From Mantamonas sphyraenae (Eukaryota; CRuMs; Mantamonadidae), in assembly GCA_026936335.1 (NCBI GenBank), contig JAPMXV010000055.1:186001-250000 (forward strand): a stretch of DNA of 64,000 bases, read 5' to 3'. The notes under the pieces were generated by a model. The model did not search any database and was not told the origin of the DNA. It saw nothing but the letters and a program-made list of their open reading frames with translations. The first letter of the stretch is position 1. The number at the start of each line of letters is the position of its first letter. Made by a program: the position numbers and the translations under genes. Shown piece after piece: positions 20,046 to 32,509 of the stretch.

Positions 20046-23000
20046 AACGTCTTCAGAAAAGACACTGGGTGCATCTGTGATGGACCGGGGTGCGGCCGAG
20101 GTGGAGGTGCGCAGTGTGCTGACGTCGGACGGAGGGAGTGTGATGAATGCGTTCTACGTGCCGATGGCACACACGCTGGTGGGCAGCACGCCCGGGGATT
20201 CGATGGCGTCGCAGACGCGTGCGATGGGCTACCTGGCAACGATGTCGTTTGCGCTGAGCGAACTGCTGACGCTTGCGATTCTGAACGTGAAGCTGTCGCA
20301 CGCGGTGGTGGACGTGCGCGGGTCGAACCTGGCCCTGCGCGACGTGCCGCTGGAGTTTGCCAAGCTGAAGGCGGAACTGAAGAATCTGAACAACACGAGC
20401 AACCCACAGGAGATGTGTGAATACCTGCTGGAGAAGCGTGTGCTGATGTTTCGCAAGACGGTGTTGGTGCTGCACGAGCTGTGGCGTCAGCTGATGGACG
20501 ACGGCAGCGCGCAGGCGGCGGTGGTGCATGCAGAGATCCGGGATCTGCTGCGTGGCCAGCAGTACGAGAACGTGCACATGGTGGACATGGCGGTGGCAGA
20601 TGTGCGCGACCCGGTGGGGTTGTTTGCCAATCTGCACGCGTTGCGTCAGACGGGCCCGTTTGCAGGTGCGTTGCCGCTGCGCAACTACGACAACCAACTG
20701 AGCATGTGCCTGTCGCAACTCAACCAGGCGAATCTGAACTATGTGCACACGCACATGATGTCGCTGGACTTGAACGTCGACGATCTGTTTGCGGCGCACG
20801 TGGTGTACCCGAGCAGCCAGCCACACGACGCCATGGACCTCGAGCGTGCCCTGGTGGACAACATCCTGGTGAGTCGCCACCTGACCCAGTTGTACCTGTG
20901 TGCACGGCTGGGCGAGCGGAACCTTGCCGATCCCGAGGTGTATGCGCGTGCGCGTGCGCTGTACCGTGGCGTGATTTGGATGCCGACGGTGGAACGGCTG
21001 TGGAACGACGAGGTGATTCCCACCGCAGACATGGAAACGCTCAAAGGCGAGGGCAACCTGCGCGACCCCGAGTTCCAGAGCGACAAGGTGATGCAGTTGC
21101 CGTGGCGTCTGCGCGAAGAGGCTCTGCTGAACTCGGTCACGCGACAGCTGGACCTTTTGCTCATGCAGAGGAGCATCGAGTCGCTGGAGCAGTTCCGCGC
21201 GCGGCTGGTGGACGAGATGCACTTTGACTACGAGACGGCGACGGGCAAGGAGAGGAGCGGGAGCAGTGTGGGCCAGATTGGCGTGGATGCGTACCTGGAC
21301 AAGGTGGCGTTCCTGCAACGGTTTGCAGAGGAGCTGCTGGAGCGTGCCGTGGAGACGCGTGGCGAGTCGGGCCAGCGCATGTACATGTTGGATGAGGAGC
21401 ACGTGAGTGGGGCGCTGCAAATGCTGTCCAGCGACCTGTACGAGTACGGCGAGGGCCGGCTGCGTGTGGAGAGGCAGCAGCACGGGGCAGAGGTGGCAGA
21501 GCTGCAGCGACGTCTGTACGTGGCGGAGCAGACGCAGGCGCACTACGCACGGCAGCTGGCAAAGCAAAAGGAGCAGGAGGGGGTGCGAGTGGAGGTGGAA
21601 GTGGCGGACCGTGGCCTGCAGCTGATCTTTGAGGTGCATCGGATGAACCGGGAGCTGTTTCACATGAAGAAGGAGATGGAGCGGCAGGAGCGTGTGGTGC
21701 GTGAAAAGGTGCGTGCTGAGTACGAGGACCTTGTGCGGGAGCTGAACTCGCAGCTGGTGAGCATGAAGGCGAACTTTACGGAGTATCGCAACGAACTGCA
21801 CGAGGAGATGCTGCTCAAGGTGTTCAAGAGCAAGCAGGAGGCGTTGAAAAAGCTTGTGGAACAACCGTTTGTGCCGATTGAGCTGAAGAGAGGCCTGATG
21901 AAGACGAAGCGTGCGGACGAGGAGATCCAAAACCTGAAGCAGAGCAACGGGGAGCTGCAACGAGTGATTCTGAAGCTGCGCACGTTTATGCGGCTGAAGG
22001 ACATCGGGCTGCGACGATGGCACGAGAAGCAGGTGTCACAGCTGACGAGCAGCAGGGACAAGACGGAGGAGCAGCTGTGGGGCCAGCGGGAAATGCACTC
22101 GGCCAAGGAGAAGCTGCTGCGTTCGCAACTGGCAACGGCGATGCACGCGCTGGCAAACGCAGAGCGGGAGGTGGAGAGCCTGCGACGGGAGGTGGGCATG
22201 CAGCAGTTCAAGAAGAAGCAGCTTGTGCGAACCAAGGTGAAGCAATCGACGGAATTGATGGAGCTGGAGACAAAGATTGCCAAGTTTGAAAAGTACCAGC
22301 ATGTGAACGTGGACCGGATGCTGGGAGACCTGCAGAAGAAGGACGCGGAGATCAGCAAGCTGCGTTCACAGGCCAACTCGCTGCGGAGCATCCTGGAGGG
22401 TCGCAGCACGTCGTCGCTGTCGCGTCCGATGACGGCAGGGTCTGCACGGAGCATGGAAAACACACAGAAGCGATTGGAGCGGGCGCTGTCGCACGAACGG
22501 CGGATCAAAATGGAGGCGTTTGCGAAGCTGGACGAGCTGCGTGACCAGATCAGTGCATGGGAGATGCGCGATCAGGAGGTGGACGCGGAGTTTGGGTCGC
22601 ATGCGGTGATGTGGCAGCGCAACTACGACGAGATCAACAACCACCTACAGCTGGTGCTTCACGAGAACGAACTGCTACGCAAGACGGTGCACGAGCTGGG
22701 CGTGGAGGATCCTACGGAGGGCGGATTTGGAGCAGGAAGCAGCAGTGGAGGAGGCGGGTTGGAGACTGCGTTTGGGCTTGCGTACGCACCTCCCAGGCCC
22801 GGGAGTGTGGCGTCGGATAGTGGTGTGTACCGTCGTGGAGGCGGGAGTGCGGGAGGGAGCGGAAGTGGAGGTGGGAGGAAGATGCGGATTAGCAGTGCGC
22901 GATCGAGCGGAGGTGGGAGACGTGGTGGAGGGATTGGAAGTGGGAGCGGCAGTGGGATGGGCAGGACGCCAAGGAGGATTGATCAGAGGCCTGTGAGGCC

Positions 23001-23217
23001 GATGAGTGCGCCAGGCGGAGGGGGCGGAGGTGGAGGTGGAGGAGGTGGAGGTGGTGGTGGTGGGAGAAAGGGAAGCAGTAGCAGCCGGTTGGCGCGAGGC
23101 AAGGGAGTGACGAGGCCAATGAGTGGGAGGAGCAGCGCAAGTAGCAGTGGGGGTGGGAGGAAGAGTGTGGGCAAGGCCAAACTTGTGTTTGATCCGCTGG
23201 GCACGAGTGGCTGGTGA
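15307..23217 (+). CDS. Giant coiled-coil protein, about 2,570 residues, with three frame breaks
   Basis: Exon 1 is 15307-15852 and exon 2 runs 16049-23217. Long, strongly coding frames follow one another: frame 2 to about 16,900, frame 0 to about 18,740, frame 2 to about 19,650, then frame 1 to the stop. Bridging each break with one base gives a total divisible by three. The protein is mostly helical and heptad-like. The N-terminal half carries blocks such as YMAESGQLLPFLTDDLERVH and KPSTWLGFRTLAP; the C-terminal third is continuous coiled coil (about 21,480-22,700). A disordered Gly/Ser/Arg tail with a 15-Gly run follows. I do not recognise the family. Length and layout resemble axonemal or cytoskeletal scaffolds, which is only inference. 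Ser tracts occur at 18,600-18,650 and 20,010-20,050. Confidence 0.72.
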
Positions 23218-23235
23218 GCAGGTGGGACGAGATGA

Positions 23236-23917
23236 ATGCATTTCCAACACACAGATCCGCGTCTATTGGAGTTGTCAAGAGAGGCAGAAGGATCCCATAG
23301 GATGCCCTGCCAACAAGAGCGGGAAAATGTGGTCGCGTGCGTCGAACCATCTCGATCCGACAAATTGACAAACGACAACTTTTTGACATGCGACATGCAT
23401 GGCTCTGTTCCCAGGGTCAGCTGGGGGGTGAAGGCGGGCGACGTGCTGAGGATCAGCGCAAGTGGGTGTCGGTGGGGCTGGCGAATTCTCAGCAGCCTGC
23501 ACAAGTTCACGTGAGCTTTCTTCTCTTCTTCCCTCCCCACTCGAGCCGGATCGTCCCATTCATCTCTCGCTGTGCAGCTATGCACGAAGCCCACAGACGG
23601 AATGTTGGGACAGCTCCTGGGTGACGTGGAAAGTGAAGACGGAGACGCAAGGGATGAAAGTTGGCAGTGTGGAGGCGTTGCAACGACAAGTACGGCTAGA
23701 GACGGTCAATGCCACGTGCACGTACCGCCTTTCGCGTTGGGAACATGTGCAAACAAGCACAAACAACCGCTTGGATCGATACGATTGCCGACGGGTCGCA
23801 CGATGCATGTGGTGCCCGCTTGAGATTGTTTGGCACCTGAAGAGTGGCATGCAGTACACGGCTTCCACGGCACAATACTGTGTCCCAACTTGTGTGCGAG
23901 GATCAAAAGAACCATAA
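23236..23917 (+). CDS. Small Cys/Trp-rich protein, unrecognised
   Basis: Exons 23236-23510 and 23578-23917 (phase 2, donor GTGAGC, acceptor TGTGCAG) give 204 residues. The reading frame passes cleanly across the 67-nt intron, which is the main support. The likely folded part runs from FLTCDMHGSVPRVSWGVKAG to the C-terminus and includes ECWDSSWVTWKVKTETQG, LETVNATCTYRLSRWEHVQ and MQYTASTAQYCVPTC, a spacing that suggests a disulfide-rich beta-sandwich. No signal peptide is seen at this start, so an upstream exon may be missing. The start lies 18 bp after the giant coiled-coil stop, so it may instead be a 3' extension of that transcript. No function is assigned. Confidence 0.4.
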
Positions 23918-24026
23918 AACACCTTGAGACACCCAACATCGATGCATTCCATTTACACGGTGGAGAAAGACGAAGTGTGGCGATTTTGCCTTTTTCGCCC
24001 CGAACCGTCCATTCTTTCTCGACATC

Positions 24027-27000
24027 ATGTTCAGTGCCAAATTTGTCTTTGTTGCACTCTTCATGACATGGTCGAGTTTTCTCATTTCGACGACCTACGC
24101 AAACACCACAGGCGTGATCCATCAGGAGATTGCTGTGGATGAGAGCGTGGATGATGATGTGCTTTTCTCTGATGCGCCGTATTCGCTTTCCACGAGCGGC
24201 GTAAACGGCGCCGAGGCGTTTGGCAGCGAAGCCGCCGCCGCTGTGGCCGCCAATGCCGCGCACGCAAGTCATGGACCCAAAATGATTGTGCGCACGATCA
24301 CCAAGGGAGCAGTGGTCACCCATGAGCTGTTCACCAAAGTCAACCCGGAGCTTCACGACCAAGCCAAGCTGCTGGTGCGACCCATCAACCAGCTGCGTGC
24401 GAACGGTGTTCTCAGCATGACCAGCTCGCACATGTCCCGTGTCATGGGCCACGCCATCAGCAAGGCCGGTGCGTCCGGTTCGAGCTCGTTGGAAATGCAG
24501 CACGACGAGGCTCAGGAACTCCTCGACACCCCGGCTCCGAACGAGGACGTGGAGGAGCGCCAGAAGGCCGTGGACACACATGCGACCCAGATCCGAGCTG
24601 TCAAAGCGCACGATTTGATCAGCGATCCAGATGCGATTGCAGATGAAGCCGGTGGGTGCGCGAGCTGCCGTTTCTTCCGACCCTTCCTTTTCGTTTCCCT
24701 CCCGCGTTTTCGTGCAAAAGCTACATTTTTCGTCGTGTTTGCGGGTCCCACTTCCTCCACCCCCCCCCCTTTGCGCACGAATGTCAATCGATGCTGACCC
24801 ACGGCGAGAGCAGGTATCGTGGAGGTGTCATGTGCATTCATGAGGGGCCACCCGGGCCTGCGCAAGGGATCGATGTTCTCGCTGAGTTCCGGTCTGTTCA
24901 AGCTCCTGCACGTGTCGGCACCGCGTGGCGCCGCTGCGTACTCTCCCTCCACTCAGGTGGAGTGTGGCGATGCGCAGACGGCCGCTAAGCGCGTGTACCA
25001 CCTGATTGTGCACCGTGCAGATATCGAGGACGCCGTAAAGGAGGGTACCGTCCGCATCGAGCTGACAGGCATTGACCCCACCGTGACCAACGAATACCCT
25101 GCGGTCCAGGAAGGAAACAAGGCCACTCCTGCAGACGCACGCCTCTTTGTTGGACGCAACCGTGAGGCAGCGATTGAGCGGGCCAAGCAGGATGTGGCCA
25201 AGAAGCAACTGGAGGAGAAGGAGGCTGATGAAGGCGACGACGAGGACGTCGACGATGCCCTGGCCACCCTCACCGACGGCAACAGCAACAGTGGAGTTGT
25301 TGAATTCTTTGAAAGCGCATGGGACATTGCCAAGAAGGCCTGGAATGCACTGGGCGGCAACATCGACGGCAAAATGGACCTTGGTCCCAAGCTGAAGCTT
25401 GTCATCCACGACACCCAGTTGCTGAATGTCAAGGTGAAGAAGGTGGACGTGTTGGTGATCGCTGAAGAGGTCAAGGTCACGGTGCACCCGCGCCTGATCC
25501 TGTCCTTCAAGCTGTCCAACTACAACCTGGAGCGTGCTGCAGTGAAGCAGATCGGCTCTCTGGACGTCTTTGCTCGTCTGTGGGTCCAAGTGTCCCGTGG
25601 CATCGAAATCAAGGATGACAAGGACCTGTTCAACGAAAAGCTGGCCTCGCCCGAGCTGAAGATCGGTCCGATCAAGCTGTCGGTTGTGATCCGTGCCCGC
25701 GCCACCGTGGGTGTGGATCTGGCCGTGCGTGCTGGCATCCAGACGCGTCTCAAGGGCTCTCTGGCCCTGCTGGTGTCCGGTGGCGTGGAGTTCAACAACG
25801 GCAAGTGGGGCGTTGGCGTCAAGATCAAGCTCAACCACAACCTGGAGCCGCCCGAGAAGCCGCAGCCGTGTGGCAGCGCACGTGCAGAGGCACGTGCCCA
25901 CGTGCACCTCAGCTTCAAGGCTTACGATGATGCTGGCCCATGGGCCGCGCTGGAGCCGTACCTTCGCATCGAGTTCAAGCCGCAGGGCATGTCTCCCTGC
26001 GTGGCACCCAACCCGACCTCCCTGTCCGACCTCAAGAAGATCCCCGAATTCAAGGCCAAGGTGGAGGCAGCCATGGGTGACGTTACGGGCCAGCTGCCCA
26101 AGCTCGAAGCCGAAGTGCGTGCCAAGCTGGAGGCGGAGTTGGGCAAGCTGAAGGGCATCGGAGTGGACCTGCTGACGAGTCTTGCGGGCATGTCCATCGA
26201 CGACTGGATGGCCAAGCTGAAGGGAGTGCGCCTGGGCACCCTGGGCAGGATGAAGGGCGTCAAGGCCGATGCCGATCTCAAGGGACCCCAGCTGGAGGCC
26301 TTTGAGATCATTCTGCGTACGGTGAAGCAACTGTTCAACCTGGTTGCCCGCCTGGGCAACCCCAAGATCAAGGATCTGGACTTTGACTGGAGCCTGGAGA
26401 AGAAGGAGACAGACACGGGCGATCCCGAAGACAAGAACCGACTGATTGTCTTTGGCGGCATCCGCTCGCGTGCGGGCTTCTCCATCAAGATTGTGGACTG
26501 GACGCTGGCGGAGGAGGATTGGGATCTGGTCAACACCGAGGGCGAGATCCTTGTGTTGGAGTTCAAGCTACCCTTTTTCACCGAGGAGGAGAAGAAGCGC
26601 ATTCTGGTCAAACGACGAAAGTACGAGTACCAGAAGGTGGCCGTGCAGACGCAAGCACGCACCAAGGCCCACGCCGAAAAGACGGAAGCCATGTTGCGTG
26701 ACAAGGCTCGCCGTGCCAAGCTGATCGAACAAGCAGTGCGCAGTTTGCACAGGGCCGGCCAGACCCTCGGCCGTGCAGCCATTGCAGCCGTCAAGGGCCA
26801 CTATCGCGCCCTGATCCAAGCCATGCAGGCCGTGGGCCAGAAGTTCATCAAGTGGCTGGCCATTCAGGTCAAGTATGCTGGTGAGCAGAACGAAGAGCTC
26901 ACGCGTGCTCTCTCCGAAGAGTACAAACTGTACCACAAGCACGGTCACTTCTACAACGATGTTCAGGACCGACGCAAGTCCCTGTTGGCTGCTGACGAGG

Positions 27001-30000
27001 ATGACGAGGAGGAGGAGGAGGAGGATGTCGATGATGTGGAGGAGGAGGAGGAGGACGACGACGACGTCGACGAGATGTCCACTTCGTCCATCTACGACGC
27101 CGACTACGACCTGCTGACCAACCCCGCAGACAAAAAGGCCCAGGGCAACGGTGCTTCGAAGCAGAAGAAGGAGTACAGCTTGGATGTGTTGTTCGCGCAG
27201 CTGCGTACCGATGTTGCGCACTACAAGAGCTTCGTTTCTCGCGGAGTGAGCGCGATCCAGAAGAGGCTCAACAGCGAAAAGAAGAACTTGAACGGCAACT
27301 CGTCGTGGCACGTCACGTATCGTAGCCATTTCAAGCTCAATGTCCAGTATATGACACGGGATCTGGAATCAGCGAAGAAGCTGCAGAAACTGTGGACCGC
27401 GGACGATGATGTGGATGATCTGCTGATCTCTGCGCTGCAGGCGTACTACAACCAGCTGCGCGCGCGTCAGGTGCACAACAACAACCCTCATCAGGTGCAT
27501 GCGTACGAAACCATGGTGAACATCCTGGACACCTTGCGTGTGCCGGCAAAGTTCCAAGTGGACGCGGTGATCAGCCAGCTGCATCGCCTGTGGACCGACA
27601 TGCGCCTGCAAACCGCAAGCTGGAAGCGACCGACAAAGTCGCGCGATGTGTTTACCGTGTGGCTGCGCAAGGAGGTGAAGGAACACGCACGTGTGGCAGC
27701 CGAGGCCAAGAAACACGCCAAGTCTGCGTACTGGAAACACACCGCCAAGGCTGCGTGGTTGCGCGTTGTCTACGTGGTCGGCACATGGTTCCATGAAATT
27801 GCCAAGGAGAACGCACCGTACTATTTCGCGCAGCACGCAACCATGGTGCACACCGCAATGGCAGGCTATGCCAAGACGGGTGCCAGCGCCTACTTTGTAC
27901 AGGCACGCTTCCATCGCATGTACAGCATGCAGCAATCCCTGCGTTTGTTCCACACCTATTGGGTGTACCCGTCGACCAAGACCAACAACGTCGTCAAAAA
28001 CCTGGCTGAACTGGATTTGTTCACCGTGACCCGCTCGCGTGCCAATGAGCTCGCGCTGGCCACCCTGCTCCACGCATGGAAGCAGATGGAAGGCCCTTCG
28101 CTGTTGTACCGCCAGAAGAACTGCTATGGGTGCGCCAAGGACGCAGAGTACTATCGATACCTGCACCGCAACCAAGCCTTTTTGCCCTGCGCTGATGCAA
28201 GGTTCCATGCGGTGCAGCAGACCCCAGGCACCAAGGCGGCTGCTCTGGCGCATGCACGCGCCACGTTCATCTGCTTCCGCTACCGGTACTACGACAAGGG
28301 CACCAACTACCAGGCACGCACAAAGCTACGCAGCGAGCTCGATGCGTACGAGTTCCAGGTCAGTGAGCTGGAAGGCAAGATGCGCGCAGGCTCGTTTCAG
28401 GCAGCCTTGGACAAACACCTGAATCGCTTCTGCGGCAGTAGCTGCTCCGTGGTGCGCCAGAAGCGTGCCGAGATGCAATCGCTGAAAGCCAAGATGCCCA
28501 CGCTGCGCAAGCTGGCATCCCGTTCCAAGGAGGACCTGTACCGTCTCCGAGCTGCCGAAGCACGCCTAAAGCTGTACAAGTACACCATGTACGACGAGGG
28601 TGGCATGAACACGATCTACAACTACGCGCATGTGCCGAAGTACCTGAACATGTACAGGATGAAGTACTACGAACAGTTGGAACTGCTGCAGAAGACGGGT
28701 CGTGCCGAGTACGACTTGCGCGCCAAGATGTATCAGTACAAATGGCGAGAGTATTTTGCCCAATCAGTCATCTCATATGACGGACTCCAGTATGGTGAAC
28801 AATTCTACGCCGCCCAAATCAGCCAGATTGTACGCGAGGCCAAGGCGCGTGCAGAAGAACTGAAGAAGAAGGCAGTCGTGGCACGTGATGAGGTGACGAC
28901 GATGACGGCAGCCCTCAAGGCTGCACAGGCCAAGTGGACCGCAGAGGCGTCGAAGGAGGACAAACTGTACCGCAACGCACAGGCCAAGAAGCTGTGGTCG
29001 GTGGCAGAGCAACACAAGCAGCTGCGCAACCGTGCACGCCTGCTGGCGACCATGCAGAAGAAGATCCCAGGCTCGTTTGCACACAAAGCGCTGCTGTACG
29101 AGGCCAACTCATGCAAGCACGCAGCCAAGGTGGCACACACAACAGCGATCAAGGACAAGCTGCCCACTATGCACATGAAGCGTACGTACCTGGACGCGGT
29201 CATCCGCGTGGAAAAGGCCAGCAGCACCATCTACGCACTCAAGCTGAAGCTGTTGCTGCAGACCAACACGCAGGAGAGGTCATACCTGGCCCAACAGATT
29301 GCCAAGAACCAAAAGGTGGTGGACAAGGGTTTGGGCTTCTCGGATCCGGTCAAGGAAAAGGAGACGCGTGTCCAGGCGGAGCACGCAGGTGCACGCCAGC
29401 GGTACTACACCCCGATTGCCAAGGCATCCAAGTACAACGCGGCCATGGCCAGGTATTGGACGCACAAACAGATGGAGTTCAACCTCATGGTGCGCTACTA
29501 CCGTGAGACGTGGCGTCATGATCTGCGTGCGTACGCAGAGGTGTACCACACGCGAGCCCTGGCCAACATGGCCCAGGCCGAGCTGACCAAGGCCAAGAAG
29601 AACGAAGTCAAGTATTTGACGCTTTCGGTGGAATACCACAACACCCTCGCCGCCGCTCGCTTTGCCTACAAGGTGTACATTGAGAGCAACCACACCGACC
29701 GTGCCCAGTACCGCCAGTTCGAGGCCCTGGGCAAGAAGGCAGCTTCCGTGCGTGCAGCCATGAACAAAGCCAACCCGTACTATCACGCGGGTGAGATTGA
29801 GAAGTACCGCAAGATGGCCGCCAAGGTCTCTGCCGAAGCCAACGCTGTGCGCAAACTGCAAAACCGAAAGCCAACGCTTGCGAGACACTACAAGCTTGCA
29901 GAGTTGGATTCTCGCCGGGAGTTTTACCATTCGTACTACCTGTTCTATCATGACACGCGCAAGCAGTGGCTGCCGTTCGAAGCCAAGTACTACGACAATG

Positions 30001-32402
30001 GCTCCGAGTCGTACAAGCGTGCGTTCCAGATCACCGACGGCAAGGCCAAGGGCACGCTGGACGGCAAGCAGCACCTGTACCTGAAGGAAGAACAGGAGGC
30101 ATACATGGAAATGGGCAAAGCGTATCGCCAGCTGGCAGAAGCGATGCAGGTCAAGGATGCGGTGAACCGACGCGGAGCCGTGCAGGCCGCGTCGAATCGC
30201 GTCCGCGATGCACACAGCAGGTTGATGGAGGCCATCGGACGCGATGAGCAGCGCTATAGCCAGATGATGATTGCCACGGCCAACTACCAGAAGAAGTACG
30301 CAGAGACCAAGCGTGCGTTGCTGCACGCCACGGACGCCAAGAGAAAGCGTGTGCTGAACCATCGTGTGAAGTACTTTTATAATCTGATCATGCAGACACG
30401 CACGATGCAGGACTTTTATCGCCACATGCGTCGCACATGGTTGCGCGAAAAGGCACAGGCCCACTATCACATTGCGCGCGAGCACGAATTCCTGGCGGAT
30501 GAAATCGAACATGGGAAAAAGTGGCTGCATCTGCGTGCGCTGGAGAACAAGTGGCTGGCTGTGATGTTCCAGCGCATGGCAAAGTCGTCGGAGACGGGCA
30601 AGGCACCGGTGGGGGTGAAGGATGCGCAACACCGTGCGCAGCACTACGCGGCACAGGCCGGAGCGCATCGCAACCAACCCACGGGTGCAGAGGCACAACT
30701 GGAAGACATGCGCAGGCACATGACCACCCTTCTCAACCGTCTGCACAGGGCCATGCACAATCTCAACACGCTGTCCGAGAACGCAAGGCGCAAGGCAGCC
30801 GCAGCCATTCTGGCGGCTGGCAAGATGCAGGATCGCGGCTCCCACGAGGCAAATGATGCCGAACGGGCGCGCGTGACAGCTCTTGAGAACGCCAGCAAGG
30901 CGGCCAACGCAGAGGTGGTCAAGGTGCACAAGGAGATTGAGGACATCAAGCGTCAGATGAAGATTCTGCACACGCGCATGGAGCAGCACATGAAGAAGGT
31001 GCTTGCGGCGTCTCACGAGCGTGGCAAGGAGCACCTGAAGATTGCCAAGGCGGAGGCGGTGCGTGCTGTGGAGCGTGCGCTGGCGGACGGACCGGTGCAT
31101 GTGATCCGGGAGCTGGTCAAGCTGGCCAAACAGGTGCGTGGCATGGCTCACGTCCTGCTGGCATCGCTGAGTCACAAGACCAAGCTGTCGTCCGAGGCAC
31201 GCAAGAAGCTGGAGAGCAAGCTCAAGGGCTACGTGATCTGGGCGACGAATGTGGTGCACAAAGACTATGAAGTGGCCAAGGAGATCCGCCTGATGACGGC
31301 CAAGTACGGCATGAAGGCAGACGAGTACATTTCCAAGGACGTGCGTCCCAAGAGCTACTACGAAAAGGAGAACGCCTCGGAAGTGCAGCGCCTCACGCGC
31401 CTTCTCCTGGTGCAGCAGAAGGAGCAGAAGCTGCGCCATGAGGCAGCCAAGCGCAAGCGTGACCTGGAGCGTGCCAAGCGTGAAAAGGCAGAACGTGAGG
31501 CGCGCCAGGCGTACCTGAAGAAGAGCTACGAGGCACGCATGAAGGCGGCACGTGCCAAACGGGAGGCCGAGCAGAAGATCAGGCGCAAGGAGGCTGCACT
31601 GAAACGGGCTCAGGAGGCACTGGAGCGCAAGAAGAAGCAGGAAGCGTTCCTGAAGAAGCGCGAGGCGGAAGCAAAGGCAAAGGCAAAGGCAAAGGCCATT
31701 GCAGAGCAGAAGAAGCGTTTTGCTCAGCAACAGGCGGCCCAAAAGATCAAGGATGCCGCCAAGCGCAAGGCTGCCGAAGCCAAGCTCAAGGCTGAACTCA
31801 AGAAACAACAGGCGGAGAGGTTTGCCAAGATTGCTCGTCAGGACCAGCTGCGTGCCGAAGCCAAGGCCAAGTTGGCCAAGGCGGCTAAGGCTGCTGCTAA
31901 GAAGGCTGCTGCTAAGAAGGCTGCTGCAAAGAAGGCTGCTGCTAAGAAGGCTGCTGCAAAGAAGGCTGCTGCAAAGAAGGCTGCTGCTAAGAAGGCTGCT
32001 GCTAAGAAGGCTGCTGCAAAGAAGGCTGCTGCCAAGAAGGCTGCTGCCAAGAAGGCTGCTGCAAAGAAGGCTGCTGCTGAAAAGGCAAAGAAGGTCAAGA
32101 AGGCCAAGAAGGCCAAGAAGGCAAAGAAAGCCAAGAAGGCAAGAAGGCAAAGAAAGCCAAGAAGGCAAAGAAAGCCAAGAAGGCCAAGAAAGCCAAGAAG
32201 GCCAAGAAAGCCAAGAAGGTCAAAGAAAGCCAAGAAGGCAAAGAAGGCAGGCAGATGCTCGCGAACTGGTTGCGTCTGTCGCCAACAGCGCAACGGGAGC
32301 TTCACATGCCGCTGTCCCGTGGGCAAATCGTCCAAGAAGCATCCTCAATGCGTGTGCCGACAGCAACGCAGGGGCAACTTTGCCTGCACGTGCAGGGTGT
32401 GA
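24027..32402 (+). CDS. Giant secreted Lys/Tyr/Ala-rich protein, 2,737 residues
   Basis: Exons 24027-24651 and 24814-32402 (phase 1). Residues 1-25 are a signal peptide (FVFVALFMTWSSFLISTTYA). Residues about 380-620 look like a beta-rich domain with amphipathic strands (LKLVIHDTQLLNVKVKKVDV, IKLSVVIRARATVGVDLAVR, WGVGVKIKLNHNLEPPEKPQ). An acidic stretch at 26,990-27,080 follows. From about 27,150 to 31,880 there is a very long charged helical region unusually rich in Tyr, Lys and Ala, with repeats of the type KYYEQLELLQKTGRAEYDLR. The end is an Ala-Lys array, a KKA array and a short tail with two Cys-containing units (GCVCRQQRNGSFTCRC and QCVCRQQRRGNFACTC). I know no family for it. A role in extracellular matrix, theca or adhesion is inferred from secretion and composition only. 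Confidence 0.8.
31890..32250 (+). repeat. Coding minisatellite: (AAAKK)n then (KKA)n
   Basis: From 31890 to about 32084 there are thirteen 15-nt units encoding Ala-Ala-Ala-Lys-Lys (the last is AAAEK), differing mainly at the third base of the last Ala codon (GCT, GCA or GCC). From about 32085 the unit becomes AAG-AAG-GCC-like, encoding KKA. Between about 32138 and 32220 the same DNA repeat is read one frame over as RRQRKP/RRPRKP before returning to KKAKKA. Confidence 0.85.
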
Positions 32403-32509
32403 GGTGCAACGTCTGTGACATCCGAAAATGGACCCATTCTCATTCTCTCAAAGTTGCAATGGTTTGAATGTCGCCGCAATCGCGCCCCTTTTTGTCACGA
32501 CAATCCAGC

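Noticed and set aside
20053-22023. 656-residue minus-strand open frame opposite the coiled-coil gene
   Set aside because: Composition is typical of an antisense shadow (His, Leu, Gln, Arg) of a GC-rich coding strand; no domain or start context.
24828-26330. 500-residue minus-strand open frame
   Set aside because: His/Leu/Gln-rich shadow of the beta-rich domain of the secreted protein.
31890-32084. Histone H1-like C-terminal tail
   Set aside because: The Ala-Lys units resemble H1, but there is no winged-helix domain and the chain begins with a signal peptide.
29280-32168. 962-residue open frame on the minus strand opposite the secreted giant
   Set aside because: It is the antisense of the Ala-Lys array and Lys-rich helix and reads as Leu/Ser/Cys repeats. 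The plus strand has the signal peptide, the codon bias and the intron.
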